DNA of 57,057 bases. Source: an uncultured Clostridia bacterium (GTDB taxonomy: Bacteria > Bacillota > Clostridia > Christensenellales > Borkfalkiaceae). Below are positions 17,015 to 25,352 of the stretch, piece after piece; positions within the stretch are counted from its first letter, which is position 1, and every line of letters starts with the position of its first letter. Where the stretch lies: contig CANRDX010000006.1 of the NCBI GenBank assembly GCA_947629485.1, forward strand, positions 1-57,057. Direction: 5' to 3'. The notes under the pieces are model-generated. The model did no database searches, was not told where the DNA came from, and saw nothing but the letters and a program-made list of their open reading frames with translations. A program made the translations under genes and the position numbers.

Positions 17015-17851
17015 TTACGCAATAGTGACGGCGATCGCGTCGACGACCGCGGGATTGCGGTCAATTACATAAAATCCTTTGGAATCCACCAAAGCGTTGC
17101 AGGAAGCGACGTGGAGCATTCTCACCCATCTCGTCCCGGAGGAAAGCGTATAGAAGAAATTGGTATATCCGAAGGCGACCATCACGTGCGAGACTTCGGA
17201 ATCGTAATACGAGTAGTGATCCCGCGTCTCCAACGGCTCGAAGTACTGCGTAACGTTGTACTTCCGCAAAAACAGTACGACGGGCTTGTCGATCGCGAAC
17301 GCGTCGTACACCTTTGTGAGGGAGAGCGACCCGCCGCTCATACAGGAGCTGTACGAAAACGTCCTACCCTTGCTGTTGCAATACTTCGCCATGCCATCCT
17401 TGAATTGTTTTTCCGTCGCCCCCTGATTCACATTGCTGCCCACCATGTCGATAAAAAGCTCGTCGCACGCCTCCCGAACATATTTATCATCATAATTATA
17501 AAGATACGCCGATAAAAAATACTCGCCCGCCTCATGATTGGGGATCAGCTCCTCGTAGTAGCGGTCGAAATAGCCGAGGACGTTGCTCCCCGCAATGGCA
17601 GCGCAAGATCCCGCATAGGAACTAGTAGCAAATCCCGGGTGGCTCATCACCATTTTGTATTCGGTTTTTTCCCGCGAAACGTAATCGATATCCTCGCCGA
17701 TCTGCATGGTCGAAAACTCCTGCTCCGTGCTGCGATATCTCGCCGCGCCGTCCGCAAGCAACGTCTCGGGAACGATCGAGGCAAACGCCGTGAACACTGC
17801 CGCGGCAAGCCCGAGGGCAAAAACCGATTGTTTTTTGACCTTGATTTTCAT
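17015..17851 (-). CDS. Secreted C39-like papain-fold cysteine peptidase
   Basis: The 278-aa product begins with a Sec signal peptide (KIKVKKQ, then a hydrophobic core to about residue 27). The mature part has a candidate catalytic Cys83 in GSCAAIAGSNVLGYFDRYY, a His222 in SEVSHVMVAFGYT and a possible third residue Asp264 in YVIDRNP, an order typical of C39-like peptidases. The phrase NVLGYFDRYYEELIPNHEAG resembles other secreted clostridial proteins of this fold. A GGAGG site precedes the ATG. It lies 12 bp after an ECF sigma gene and 2 bp before a membrane protein gene. Peptidase activity and substrate are inference; it could also be an extracellular binding protein of that fold. Confidence 0.75.
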   Translation of the reverse strand: MKIKVKKQSVFALGLAAAVFTAFASIVPETLLADGAARYRSTEQEFSTMQIGEDIDYVSREKTEYKMVMSHPGFATSSYAGSCAAIAGSNVLGYFDRYYEELIPNHEAGEYFLSAYLYNYDDKYVREACDELFIDMVGSNVNQGATEKQFKDGMAKYCNSKGRTFSYSSCMSGGSLSLTKVYDAFAIDKPVVLFLRKYNVTQYFEPLETRDHYSYYDSEVSHVMVAFGYTNFFYTLSSGTRWVRMLHVASCNALVDSKGFYVIDRNPAVVDAIAVTIA

Positions 17852-17863
17852 CTTGATCCTCCT

Positions 17864-18385
17864 TTATACCGTTTCACCTAAAAAGACGTTGCGGAATTTC
17901 TTTTTGTTACACATCGCTTGCAATTTTCTGAGAGCGCGGTGCGCAACGACGCGCGCATTCACGGGCGTCATGCCGAGGATCTCCGCGATCTCGGCGTAGG
18001 GGTACTTCTCCCAGAAATGCAGATAGACGATCTTCCTCGGCAGTTCGTCGAGAAATTCGAGGATCGCCATCGCCTGCGGGTTCACAACCGCGGCGCAGCC
18101 GTTCTCGATGGGCGTGAGCACCTCGCCGTGCTTGTGCCGCCACGCGTCGATCGCCAGGCGCGACGCCATCGTGGAGAGAAAGGACATCGGCTTTGAGACG
18201 GTCTCTTCAAGATCGAACAGTTTCAAAAAAACTTCGTGAACAATATCTTCCGCGTCCGTCTTGTTTCCGAATTTGCGAATGAGCGTGGCTTTGAGCGGCC
18301 CCGCATATTCGTTGTAGATCTCCTCGAATGCCGAACGATCGTATTTGATTTTCTTTAAGAGTTTATTGAACCGTTTGGCGTCCAT
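17864..18385 (-). CDS. ECF-type RNA polymerase sigma factor
   Basis: The 173-aa protein has the two-domain sigma-70 layout without region 3. Region 2 includes AFEEIYNEYAGPLKATLIRK and DAEDIVHEVFLKLFD, and region 4 holds LDELPRKIVYLHFWEKYPYAEIAEILGM followed by the recognition helix VNARVVAHRALRKLQ. It is the first gene of a three-gene minus-strand cassette. I could not see a convincing SigA promoter or a duplicated ECF motif upstream. Likely role: to switch on the downstream secreted peptidase and probably other genes after an envelope signal. Confidence 0.88.
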   Translation of the reverse strand: MDAKRFNKLLKKIKYDRSAFEEIYNEYAGPLKATLIRKFGNKTDAEDIVHEVFLKLFDLEETVSKPMSFLSTMASRLAIDAWRHKHGEVLTPIENGCAAVVNPQAMAILEFLDELPRKIVYLHFWEKYPYAEIAEILGMTPVNARVVAHRALRKLQAMCNKKKFRNVFLGETV

Positions 18386-18494
18386 AGCATCCGAAGCACC
18401 CTTTTTCCTCGGTTTATTGAATCATAGAAAACAGCCCGCGCCGCCGAACGCGCAAACGCGTGCTGTCTCGAACGGTTTTTTCCGCGCCTTAATG

Positions 18495-19892
18495 TTATAG
18501 GCCGTTTTCGTTCTTGCGGACAAGAAGCGCAAGCGTCTCGACATGGCGCGTCTGCGGGAACATGTCGAAGGGTTCGATGGAGGCGATCTCGTACATGGTA
18601 CCCCCGTTTTCGCTCTTCACAAGTTCTCCCTGCTCCGTCTCGACGAGCGTCCCCGTCAAAAATCCGAGATCGCGCGCGAGCGTTGCGGGATTGCAGGAGA
18701 TCATGAGGATCTTCTTGGGCGCATGCCTCAAAAGCACTTTGAGAACGCTGCGTTCCACGCCCGCACGCGGCGGATCCAAAACCACGGCAGTCTCCCCCTC
18801 CTGCCCGAGAAGTTCATCGAGATGCTCCTCCACCTTCCCGCAGATGTTCCGCATATTGGAAAGCCCGTTGCGCGCGGCGAGGCGATCGGCGCACGCGCTC
18901 GCTTCGGGGACGACTTCGATCCCGTATGCGAACTTGCACTTCTTCGCGAACATCGCCGTGAGCAGGCCGCCGCCCGAATAGCAATCGACGACGGTCTCCC
19001 CCTCCTCGACGAGGGAGAGGGCGCGGTCGTATAATTTCCCGCGCACGCTGTCGTTCACCTGCACGAAGGTATTCGCGCCCGCCTCGAAGATGATCCCCGA
19101 GTCCATGCACTCATAGCTGCCCTTCCCCACGATCGGCTTGAATTCTTTGCCGAACACGGCGTTCGTCGGCTTATCGTTGAAGTTCAGAAACAGGCTGTAT
19201 TCGGGGAAAATATTGTCTAAAAGATGAATGAAGTAACCTATCCCCTTCAACTCGGGCACGGTCACGACGAGGGTGACGATATACTTTTTTTTGAGTTCTC
19301 TCACGACGATGTGGCGGATCTGCCCCGTCCCCGCGGTCTCGTCGTATCCGTCCAGCCCGCACTTATCCATAAACGAATGCAGTGCGGAGATCACGTCCTC
19401 CGCCCACTTGGGGTGAATGGGGCACTGCGCGATGGGAACAATGCGGTGCGTACGCTCCGCAAAGAACCCGACGACGTTTTCTCCCCCTACCATGCCCACG
19501 GGAAGCTGCAATTTATTGCGGTATCCGTATTCCTTGTCGCTGCGTTCGCAGGGGGAAACGGGCGCCGTGATCCCGCCGATCTTTTTGAGGACGTCGCGCA
19601 CCGTCTCCGTCTTGAATTTGAGCTGTTCGCGGTATCTTAAATGTTGAAGCTGGCACCCTCCGCAGCGGCGAAACACGGGGCATTGCGGGCGGACGCGCTC
19701 CTCCGCGGGCGTGAGGATCTCCTCCGTTTTGGCATATCCCACGCCCCCCTTTGTTTTCAGCACGCGGACTTCGGCGCGTTCTCCGGGGATAAGATAGGGA
19801 ATGAACAGCGTGACGCCGTCCGCGCGGGCAATGCCTTCGCCCTGCGTGCCGAACGCCTCCGCCGTGACGACGATGAGGTCGTTTTTCTCCAT
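18495..19892 (-). CDS. rlmD: 23S rRNA (uracil-C5)-methyltransferase, RlmD/RumA family
   Basis: The 465-aa SAM-dependent enzyme methylates uracil C5 in 23S rRNA (U1939 and/or U747 type; the Bacillota enzymes may do both). An N-terminal TRAM domain (EAFGTQGEGIARADGVTLFIP) is followed by an iron-sulphur motif with CPVFRRCGGCQLQHL, then the methyltransferase: YSGGGLLTAMFA, VVLDPPRAGVERSVL and the catalytic LMISCNPATLARDLGFL. AGGAGGT precedes the ATG. Last gene of the trpS-DUF5685-J-like-membrane protein series. Confidence 0.94.
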   Translation of the reverse strand: MEKNDLIVVTAEAFGTQGEGIARADGVTLFIPYLIPGERAEVRVLKTKGGVGYAKTEEILTPAEERVRPQCPVFRRCGGCQLQHLRYREQLKFKTETVRDVLKKIGGITAPVSPCERSDKEYGYRNKLQLPVGMVGGENVVGFFAERTHRIVPIAQCPIHPKWAEDVISALHSFMDKCGLDGYDETAGTGQIRHIVVRELKKKYIVTLVVTVPELKGIGYFIHLLDNIFPEYSLFLNFNDKPTNAVFGKEFKPIVGKGSYECMDSGIIFEAGANTFVQVNDSVRGKLYDRALSLVEEGETVVDCYSGGGLLTAMFAKKCKFAYGIEVVPEASACADRLAARNGLSNMRNICGKVEEHLDELLGQEGETAVVLDPPRAGVERSVLKVLLRHAPKKILMISCNPATLARDLGFLTGTLVETEQGELVKSENGGTMYEIASIEPFDMFPQTRHVETLALLVRKNENGL

Positions 19893-19895
19893 AGC

Positions 19896-20447
19896 TTACC
19901 TCCTGATCCTCGCAATGATTTTATTCACGGAAATCTGGCACAAGAACATCATCGCGTCGTAAAACGCGAAAAAGAGCGTGCCGCCGAGAAAGGCGACAAG
20001 GTAGAGATATTGCTTTACCCAATCATACCACATCGCGGACTGAAACCCGAGCACGCCCGCAAGCGTAAACCAGATGAGGAGCATGGCGCCGTCGAACCAC
20101 GCCGCTTTTAAGAGAAAGGCGGGCGCATACCACGCCTTCTTTTTGACGTATTTCATCTGCAAGCGGTTGACGACGGGGTGCAGCCCGAAAAACGCCGCAA
20201 AGGGCAAGAGATTCATGTAGAAGGCAAACCCGCCGAAGAGCAAAGCGAGGAGGAGCCCGCCGAGAAAGGCGAGGATCTCCCCCCAAAAGAGATCTTTGGC
20301 GAGGGGCACCATGAGCGCGAACACCGCAAGAAGATACCCCGCCGCCATCAGAAAGCTCACGTAGGAAGCCAATGTGAGCGCGAGAGCGACCACCGCGCAG
20401 GAGATCGCCGAGAGCGCTATTTCAAAGGACTTCGATGGCCGTTTCAC
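19896..20447 (-). CDS. Hypothetical polytopic membrane protein, 183 aa
   Basis: The family is not recognised. About five hydrophobic segments are visible (residues about 10-30, 32-48, 56-75, 80-92 and 118-160) and the tail is basic (IIARIRR). It starts with GTG at 20447, with GAGGG 8 nt upstream and 13 bp after the stop of the J-like gene. The rlmD ribosome-binding site overlaps its end. Its place suggests a role linked to the J-like/DUF5685 pair, but nothing in the sequence names a substrate. Confidence 0.75.
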   Translation of the reverse strand: MKRPSKSFEIALSAISCAVVALALTLASYVSFLMAAGYLLAVFALMVPLAKDLFWGEILAFLGGLLLALLFGGFAFYMNLLPFAAFFGLHPVVNRLQMKYVKKKAWYAPAFLLKAAWFDGAMLLIWFTLAGVLGFQSAMWYDWVKQYLYLVAFLGGTLFFAFYDAMMFLCQISVNKIIARIRR

Positions 20448-20460
20448 CGCGATCGCCCTC

Positions 20461-21072
20461 TCAGCGGCAGTTGCAACAGAGATTGAAGAGGCAGTTCACG
20501 CACATATAGGTATAGCACATCGTCGCGCAGGTCGAGCACCAATTCCCGCCCATCTGCCCGTTGCCCATCGCGGGATCGGGGTTCGTGTTGGGCGCGTTCC
20601 CCGTCTGCTGGGTGTATTCGGCGCGCGCTTTGAGCTTCTCGTATGCGGTGCGATATTTTTCGTTGCCGCTATCGAGCTGCATGGCGATTTCGAGCTGTTT
20701 CTTGCTCTCGTTCATCCAATTCTTCTTATAGAACACGACGGATTGCAGATAGTGCCATTCGGCATTCCTCTCGTTGAAGGCGTCGAGGAGCTGCTGGGCA
20801 CGGTTCAGATCTCCGCTGCGAATGGCGGAACCCACTTCTTCGATGGCGTCGGCAGAAGTTTTCTCGGGCTGTTCCGCCTCGCGGCGCGCGTCCTTGATGT
20901 CGCTGTATGCCGTTTCCAGTTTATCGAGCATGCGGGCGGCGTTGTTGCCCGCCTCGCCGTCCTGCCACTTTTCCTCGTTGTACTTTTTTTTGAGCTGCGC
21001 ATACCGCGCTTCGATCTCTTCATCCGTCGCGGTCTCGTCAAGTCCGAGAATTTTGTAGCTTTCGTCGAGCAT
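20461..21072 (-). CDS. J-domain-like protein with a Cys-rich tail
   Basis: Residues 1-40 look like the helices of a J domain (YKILGLDETATDEEIEARYAQLKKKY), but the HPD tripeptide needed to stimulate Hsp70 is replaced by YNEEKW. Residues about 75-150 are TPR-like helices (GDLNRAQQLLDAFNERNAEWHYLQSVVFYKK). After a Gly/Asn/Pro linker the last 28 residues contain about eight Cys in CxxC and CC patterns, which suggests metal binding or disulphide/lipid attachment. Together with the neighbouring DUF5685 gene it forms a pair I believe recurs in Clostridia. Role unknown. Confidence 0.82.
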   Translation of the reverse strand: MLDESYKILGLDETATDEEIEARYAQLKKKYNEEKWQDGEAGNNAARMLDKLETAYSDIKDARREAEQPEKTSADAIEEVGSAIRSGDLNRAQQLLDAFNERNAEWHYLQSVVFYKKNWMNESKKQLEIAMQLDSGNEKYRTAYEKLKARAEYTQQTGNAPNTNPDPAMGNGQMGGNWCSTCATMCYTYMCVNCLFNLCCNCR

Positions 21073-21087
21073 ATCGTTCTCCTTGAT

Positions 21088-21954
21088 TTATAGTTTGCCC
21101 TGCATGGCGGAAGGCGCCTCGCCCCGCAATACGCGCCCCGTTTCGAGGGGGATCCCCCTCAAAATCACGTTGTCCGTGAGGTCGCGGTTGAAGGGAAATT
21201 CGATCTCCGCGAGGTGTTCCCGCATGGAATAGAAGAGGGTGTCGAAGAGGAAGGTAATCTCCTCGCCGTACTTTTTCATGAGTTCGGCGCGGTCGGTCTT
21301 TCCGTATGCGAGCGCGAAGGGGTTGTAGTTGTTCTTTTTGATGTCCTTTTCGTAGTCGTCGAGCGCGTCGATGAGATACACCCACTTCCCGAGCGCATAG
21401 AACAGCCCGCGCGTGTGGGCGGAGGCCCTCTCTTTCAGAAAATGATCGGAAAGCGCCGCCATCATCGCGGCGGAAGGCTCCGCCGCCATATCGGGGGAAG
21501 AGGCGCCGCCCTTCTCCGCAAGCTCCTGCTCTTTCAAATACTTTTCGACGAGGTCGCAGAGCGCGGGATATGCCTTTTTTGCGCGGCGGAATCCCCGCCT
21601 GAACCACAACCTTCTCGCCCGTCCCCTGCCGCCGTCGGCAATGTCGTCGGTGAGTTTATAGTAGACCAATATGGTATTGAGCGCGCCAAGCTCTTCGGAG
21701 AGCGCGTCGGGCTTTGCCATGAAACGTTTCTTTACGGTGTGCCCGAAGCACCCCCTGCGCTCGATCTCGATGTCTTTGCCCGCCATGTTGTGCAGGAGCG
21801 CGGAGAGGAACGTCACGTCATACGTAAGCCCTGCGCGCGCAGCATGTCCGCAAGAGGCGCCGATGCTGCGGCAAAGACCGCAATAGACCGCCTTGTAGAG
21901 CATGACGTCCTTCACGAACAGATTGGGGAAATCGTAGCGAACGTATCCGAACAT
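21088..21954 (-). CDS. DUF5685 family protein
   Basis: The 288-aa protein opens with MFGYVRYDFPNLFVKDVMLY and KAVYCGLCRSIG, the hallmark of DUF5685, and has further Cys/His residues (GCFGHTVKK) and two acidic patches (KLTDDIADG and DALDDYEKDIKKNNYNPF). The second recalls the aspartate-rich motifs of prenyl- or phosphatase-like helical enzymes, but that is only a resemblance. It overlaps the trpS stop codon by one base (TAATG). No membrane segment. Function unknown; it may bind metal. Confidence 0.82.
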   Translation of the reverse strand: MFGYVRYDFPNLFVKDVMLYKAVYCGLCRSIGASCGHAARAGLTYDVTFLSALLHNMAGKDIEIERRGCFGHTVKKRFMAKPDALSEELGALNTILVYYKLTDDIADGGRGRARRLWFRRGFRRAKKAYPALCDLVEKYLKEQELAEKGGASSPDMAAEPSAAMMAALSDHFLKERASAHTRGLFYALGKWVYLIDALDDYEKDIKKNNYNPFALAYGKTDRAELMKKYGEEITFLFDTLFYSMREHLAEIEFPFNRDLTDNVILRGIPLETGRVLRGEAPSAMQGKL

Positions 21955-22961
21955 TATTCCCCCTGAAAGAAGCCGACCTTGCGGTACACTTTGGAGAGCG
22001 TCTTGCGCGAGGCTTTATAGGCGCGTTCCGCACCCCCTTTCAAGATCTCGGTGAGATACCGCCGATCGGAGAGCAGCCTCTTCTGCTCGGCTTGAATGGG
22101 CGCGAGCACGTCGGCGACCGTCTCCCCCACGGCGAGCTTGAACTCCCCGTACCCCCTTCCCTCGAACGTCTTTTCCGCCTCCTCCACGGTACAGCCCGCA
22201 AAGGCGGAATAGATGGAGAGAAGATTGCTGACGCCCGGTTTCTCCTCCGAGGCGCGGATGCTGTTCTCGCTGTCGGTGACGGCGCGCCTGAACTTGCGGA
22301 GCACGGTATCGCGATCGTCGGAAAGAAAGACGGCGGCGTTGGGATTTTCGTCCGATTTGGACATCTTTTTCGCGGGGTCTTGCAGGGAGCGAATGCTCGC
22401 GCCGTCCCGCCTTATGAGCGGTTCGGGCACGCGGAAGGTCTCCCCGTAGCGGTTGTTGAACCGTATGGCGATGTCCCGCGCAAGCTCCACATGCTGTTTT
22501 TGATCGACGCCGACGGGCACGCAGTCGGCAAGATAGAGAAGGATATCCGCCGCCATAAGCACGGGATAGTCCATAAGCCCCATGTTGATATTGTCGGCAT
22601 GTTTCGCGCTCTTATCCTTGAATTGCGTCATGCGGGAGGCCTCTCCCACATAGGTGAGCGTGTTGAGCACCCAACACAGTTCTGCGTGCTGGGGCACGTG
22701 CGACTGCACATAGAGCGCGCACTTTTCGGGATCAAGCCCGCAGGCGAGATAGGTCGCCGCAAGCTCGAGGGTGTGCCTGCGCAGTTTTTCGGGTTCCTGC
22801 CTGACCGTGATGGCATGCAGATCGGCGATGGCATAGAAGCAATCGTATTCCTCTTGAAGGCGGACCCAATTACGGATCGCGCCCGCATAGTTCCCTATGG
22901 TGAGATTTCCGCTCGGCTGAACCGCCGAATAGATGATTTTTTTGTTTTCGCCTTCCGCCAT
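21954..22961 (-). CDS. trpS: Tryptophanyl-tRNA synthetase
   Basis: The class I synthetase charges tRNA-Trp. The HIGH-like motif lies in SAVQPSGNLTIGNYAGAI, and KMSKS is present in PAKKMSKSDENPN; ADLHAIT, DILLYLADCVPVGVDQ and the anticodon-side helices are conserved. Length 335 aa is normal. The leader from the promoter at 23001-23029 is only about 35 nt, too short for a T-box. It begins the minus-strand unit running to rlmD. Confidence 0.96.
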   Translation of the reverse strand: MAEGENKKIIYSAVQPSGNLTIGNYAGAIRNWVRLQEEYDCFYAIADLHAITVRQEPEKLRRHTLELAATYLACGLDPEKCALYVQSHVPQHAELCWVLNTLTYVGEASRMTQFKDKSAKHADNINMGLMDYPVLMAADILLYLADCVPVGVDQKQHVELARDIAIRFNNRYGETFRVPEPLIRRDGASIRSLQDPAKKMSKSDENPNAAVFLSDDRDTVLRKFRRAVTDSENSIRASEEKPGVSNLLSIYSAFAGCTVEEAEKTFEGRGYGEFKLAVGETVADVLAPIQAEQKRLLSDRRYLTEILKGGAERAYKASRKTLSKVYRKVGFFQGE

Positions 22962-23000
22962 ATCCGCTCCGAGACTGCTTTTTTCAGCCTATGATACCCC

Positions 23001-23029
23001 ATTATAACATATTCCCGTGCAAATTGCAA
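23001..23029 (-). promoter_or_regulatory. trpS operon promoter
   Basis: Minus-strand TTGCAA (23024-23029), 17 bp, TATAAT (23001-23006) with TGT before the -10 (extended -10). Confidence 0.78.
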
Positions 23030-23094
23030 CGTTCCAAGCCCTTCCGAAGATGAAAATTCTGTCATTTCGCCCTCACATCTTCCTCATTAAGCCC

Positions 23095-23185
23095 CCTCCC
23101 GCCACCTTGCCCACCCGTTAAGACCTGCCCCCTTTGAAGGGGGCGGGTGGCACGGCGCAGCCGTGACAGGTGGGGGTTGGACTTC
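23095..23185. repeat. Double-hairpin repeat module between trpS and thrC
   Basis: A CCCCCTTTGAAGGGGGCGGG stem followed by GGCACGGCGCAGCCGTGACAGGTGGGGG; the same module as in other gene-free stretches. Confidence 0.75.
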
Positions 23186-23198
23186 CGATCCCCCCCCG

Positions 23199-23234
23199 CA
23201 AAAAACAGCCGCCCCGCGAGCGGCGGGGCGGCGT
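23199..23234 (-). terminator. thrC terminator
   Basis: On the minus strand GCCGCCCCGC pairs with GCGGGGCGGC around a short loop, followed by TG and six T. It lies about 20 bp past the thrC stop codon. Confidence 0.85.
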
Positions 23235-23254
23235 TCAAACCATATTTTCCCGAT

Positions 23255-24751
23255 CTATGCGTCCAAAAATTTGACGATCTCATCGAACGCCTTCTCCGCG
23301 GAGACGGCGGTCTTGAAGCGGATGGGCTTATACCGCACCGACTTGATCGGCTCGGGCACCTTCATCGCCGTGAGCAGGTGGATGCGCTTCACGCCCTTAT
23401 ACGAATCCTTCACGTCGTTGCCCGTGAGCGCATACAAAACGTCCTGCGGGAATTTATAGGGGCTTGCCGTAGAGAGCACCACCATAGGGTGTCTTTCAGA
23501 CATGGTATCGTCCTTTATCTTCCCGAGGTATCTCTGCGCCACGCTCATGGCGACGCCCGTGTGCGTATCCATAGGGTAGCCGTATTCCTCGAAGAACTCA
23601 TAGATGCACTCCACCGTGTCGTCCTCCGAGGTATAGTCGGCGGCGAAGGTCTCCTTCAACATATTCAGCTCCTCGGCGCGCACGGAATACCTGCCCGTCG
23701 CGGCGAGCGACTTCATGCGCTCCGCCGTGAGCGCGGCGTCCCTTCCCGAAGTTTCAAAGATCAGCCGTTCGAGGTTGGAAGAGACGAGGATATCCATCGA
23801 GGGCGACATCGTGCGGAAGAAGGGACGCTTCGCGTCGTAATTCCCCGTCTGGAAGAAACCCGTGAGCACGTTGTTCTTGTTGGAAGCGCAGAGGAGTTTC
23901 CCGACGGGAAGCCCCATGCGTTTCGCGTAATACCCCGCGAGGATGTTGCCGAAATTCCCCGTGGGAACGGCAAAGTCCACGCTCTGCCCCATCCGGATCT
24001 GCGAGGAAGAGACGAGGTCGAGATAGGCGGAAAAATAATAGGCGATCTGGGGAAGGAGCCGCCCGATATTGACAGAATTTGCCGAAGTCAGCAGGTACCC
24101 GCGCTTCGCGATCTCCTCGCGGCATTTTTCGGAGCGAAAGATCTTCTTCGCCGCAGATTGGCAGTCGTCGAAATTGCCGCGCACGGCGACGACGTTCACA
24201 TTCTCGCCCTCCTGCGTGCACATCTGCAATTTCTGCATTTTGGAGACGCCCTCCTCGGGATAGAGCACCATCACCTTCACCCCGCTCACCCCCGCAAAGG
24301 CTTCGAGCGCGGCCTTTCCCGTATCCCCGCTCGTCGCGGTGAGCACAAGCAGCTTTTCGCCGACGCCCGCGAGCTTTTTCCCCTGTTCGAGAAGATAGGG
24401 AAGCGCGGCGAGCGCCATATCCTTGAACGCGCACGTCGGCCCGTGGAAAAGCTCCAAAAGATACAGCCCTTCGTCCGTTCTCACGAGAGGCGCGGGGTCG
24501 TCCCCGTCGAAGCGGGCATAGGCGGCGCGGAGCGCGGCAAGAAGCCCCTCCTTTTCGTATTCGTCAAAATATTTTCCGAGGATGAAAGCGACGCGCTCGG
24601 GATAGTCCATCGCGAGCATGGTATCCATCTCTTCCGCCGTGACGGGCGGAAACTGCACGGGGACGAACAATCCGCCGCCCGCCGCCATGCCCCGAACGAT
24701 CGCTTCCGCGCCCGTTGCCTGTTCATTGCTTCTCGTGCTGATAAATTTCAT
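23255..24751 (-). CDS. thrC: Threonine synthase
   Basis: The PLP enzyme converts O-phosphohomoserine to threonine. The 498-aa protein is of the long (yeast/E. coli-like) class: N-terminal MKFISTRSNEQATGAEAIVRG, PLP lysine in GPTCAFKDMALAALPYLL, and SGDTGKAALEAFAGV and VPTGNFGNILAGYYAKRMGLP binding the cofactor phosphate. A GGCGG site precedes the ATG. Upstream are an aminotransferase (aspartate type) and a small P-loop gene; lysC, which starts the same pathway, lies 25 kb away. A 7-bp hairpin (24783-24801) precedes it and could attenuate read-through. Confidence 0.95.
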   Translation of the reverse strand: MKFISTRSNEQATGAEAIVRGMAAGGGLFVPVQFPPVTAEEMDTMLAMDYPERVAFILGKYFDEYEKEGLLAALRAAYARFDGDDPAPLVRTDEGLYLLELFHGPTCAFKDMALAALPYLLEQGKKLAGVGEKLLVLTATSGDTGKAALEAFAGVSGVKVMVLYPEEGVSKMQKLQMCTQEGENVNVVAVRGNFDDCQSAAKKIFRSEKCREEIAKRGYLLTSANSVNIGRLLPQIAYYFSAYLDLVSSSQIRMGQSVDFAVPTGNFGNILAGYYAKRMGLPVGKLLCASNKNNVLTGFFQTGNYDAKRPFFRTMSPSMDILVSSNLERLIFETSGRDAALTAERMKSLAATGRYSVRAEELNMLKETFAADYTSEDDTVECIYEFFEEYGYPMDTHTGVAMSVAQRYLGKIKDDTMSERHPMVVLSTASPYKFPQDVLYALTGNDVKDSYKGVKRIHLLTAMKVPEPIKSVRYKPIRFKTAVSAEKAFDEIVKFLDA

Positions 24752-24782
24752 ATTCCGCCTTTTTCTCGCAAAATAGGTGAAA

Positions 24783-24801
24783 GTCCCGCGTCATGCGGGA
24801 C
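24783..24801 (-). promoter_or_regulatory. Hairpin between the P-loop gene and thrC
   Basis: GTCCCGC and GCGGGAC form a perfect stem with a 5-nt loop; on the transcribed strand it is followed by TTTCACC. The U tract is too short for a strong terminator, so attenuation or RNA processing is possible. Confidence 0.45.
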
Positions 24802-24853
24802 AGTCGTCTTTCCGATCGGAAAAATACTCGGCCGCCGAGCGCTGCACGGCGCC

Positions 24854-25261
24854 TTAAAGATATTTCTTTGCAAACTCGGGAAGCTCTTCCTCCGCACAGC
24901 TGCAAGTGAGCCAGATTTCCAGCCCGCGGGCAGCGGCGACCTTCTCCAACATATAGAAGAGCTGTGCCATATCTTTGAGGGGCTTCCCCGCAATGCGCGC
25001 GATGCCGTCCACGTAGACGTATTCGTTGTCGTAGTTGGCAGCGATCGCCCCCTTGATGAACCCGCACAGCGCGTCCTCCCCCGCGATCGCATAATCGGTC
25101 ACGTCGATGAAGCGGATATCGCGTTTGAGATCGTACATATACCTCTTCGTATCCGTAATGAAGATCATGTGCCCTTTGGCGACGGCGACGGTCTCGTTTG
25201 CCTTCTCGATGATGCACTTTGTCTTGCCCGTTCCCTTAGGTCCGCAAATAATCCTGAGCAT
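24854..25261 (-). CDS. Small P-loop NTP-binding protein, 135 aa
   Basis: The N-terminus MLRIICGPKGTGKTKCIIEKA is a Walker A motif (GPKGTGKT, residues 7-14), and NEYVYVDGIARI holds a possible Walker B Asp near 85. The rest is a compact alpha/beta fold of a minimal ATPase; no transmembrane segment. Such short P-loop proteins occur in Clostridia and are often mislabelled as PilT-like. It has its own promoter 30 nt upstream and an AAGGAGGAG site. Function unknown; threonine or aspartate metabolism is suggested only by neighbours. Confidence 0.82.
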   Translation of the reverse strand: MLRIICGPKGTGKTKCIIEKANETVAVAKGHMIFITDTKRYMYDLKRDIRFIDVTDYAIAGEDALCGFIKGAIAANYDNEYVYVDGIARIAGKPLKDMAQLFYMLEKVAAARGLEIWLTCSCAEEELPEFAKKYL

Positions 25262-25290
25262 GTGCTCCTCCTTGATTTCTTACTGTATCC

Positions 25291-25319
25291 ATTGTATCAT
25301 GTTTCCCCCCGCTTTTCAA
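25291..25319 (-). promoter_or_regulatory. Promoter of the small P-loop gene
   Basis: Minus-strand TTGAAA (25314-25319), 17 bp, TACAAT (25291-25296). Confidence 0.65.
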
Positions 25320-25352
25320 GGGATTTGCGAAATTTGCGCAAAATATTTTGCC

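Noticed and set aside
18386..18494. Autoregulated ECF promoter before the sigma gene
   Set aside because: No motif similar to a known ECF -35 (AAC-type) with a matching -10 could be placed, and no second copy in the window supports one.
22962..23029. T-box leader before trpS
   Set aside because: The promoter leaves only about 35 nt of leader, with no AGGGTGGNACCGCG-type T-box.
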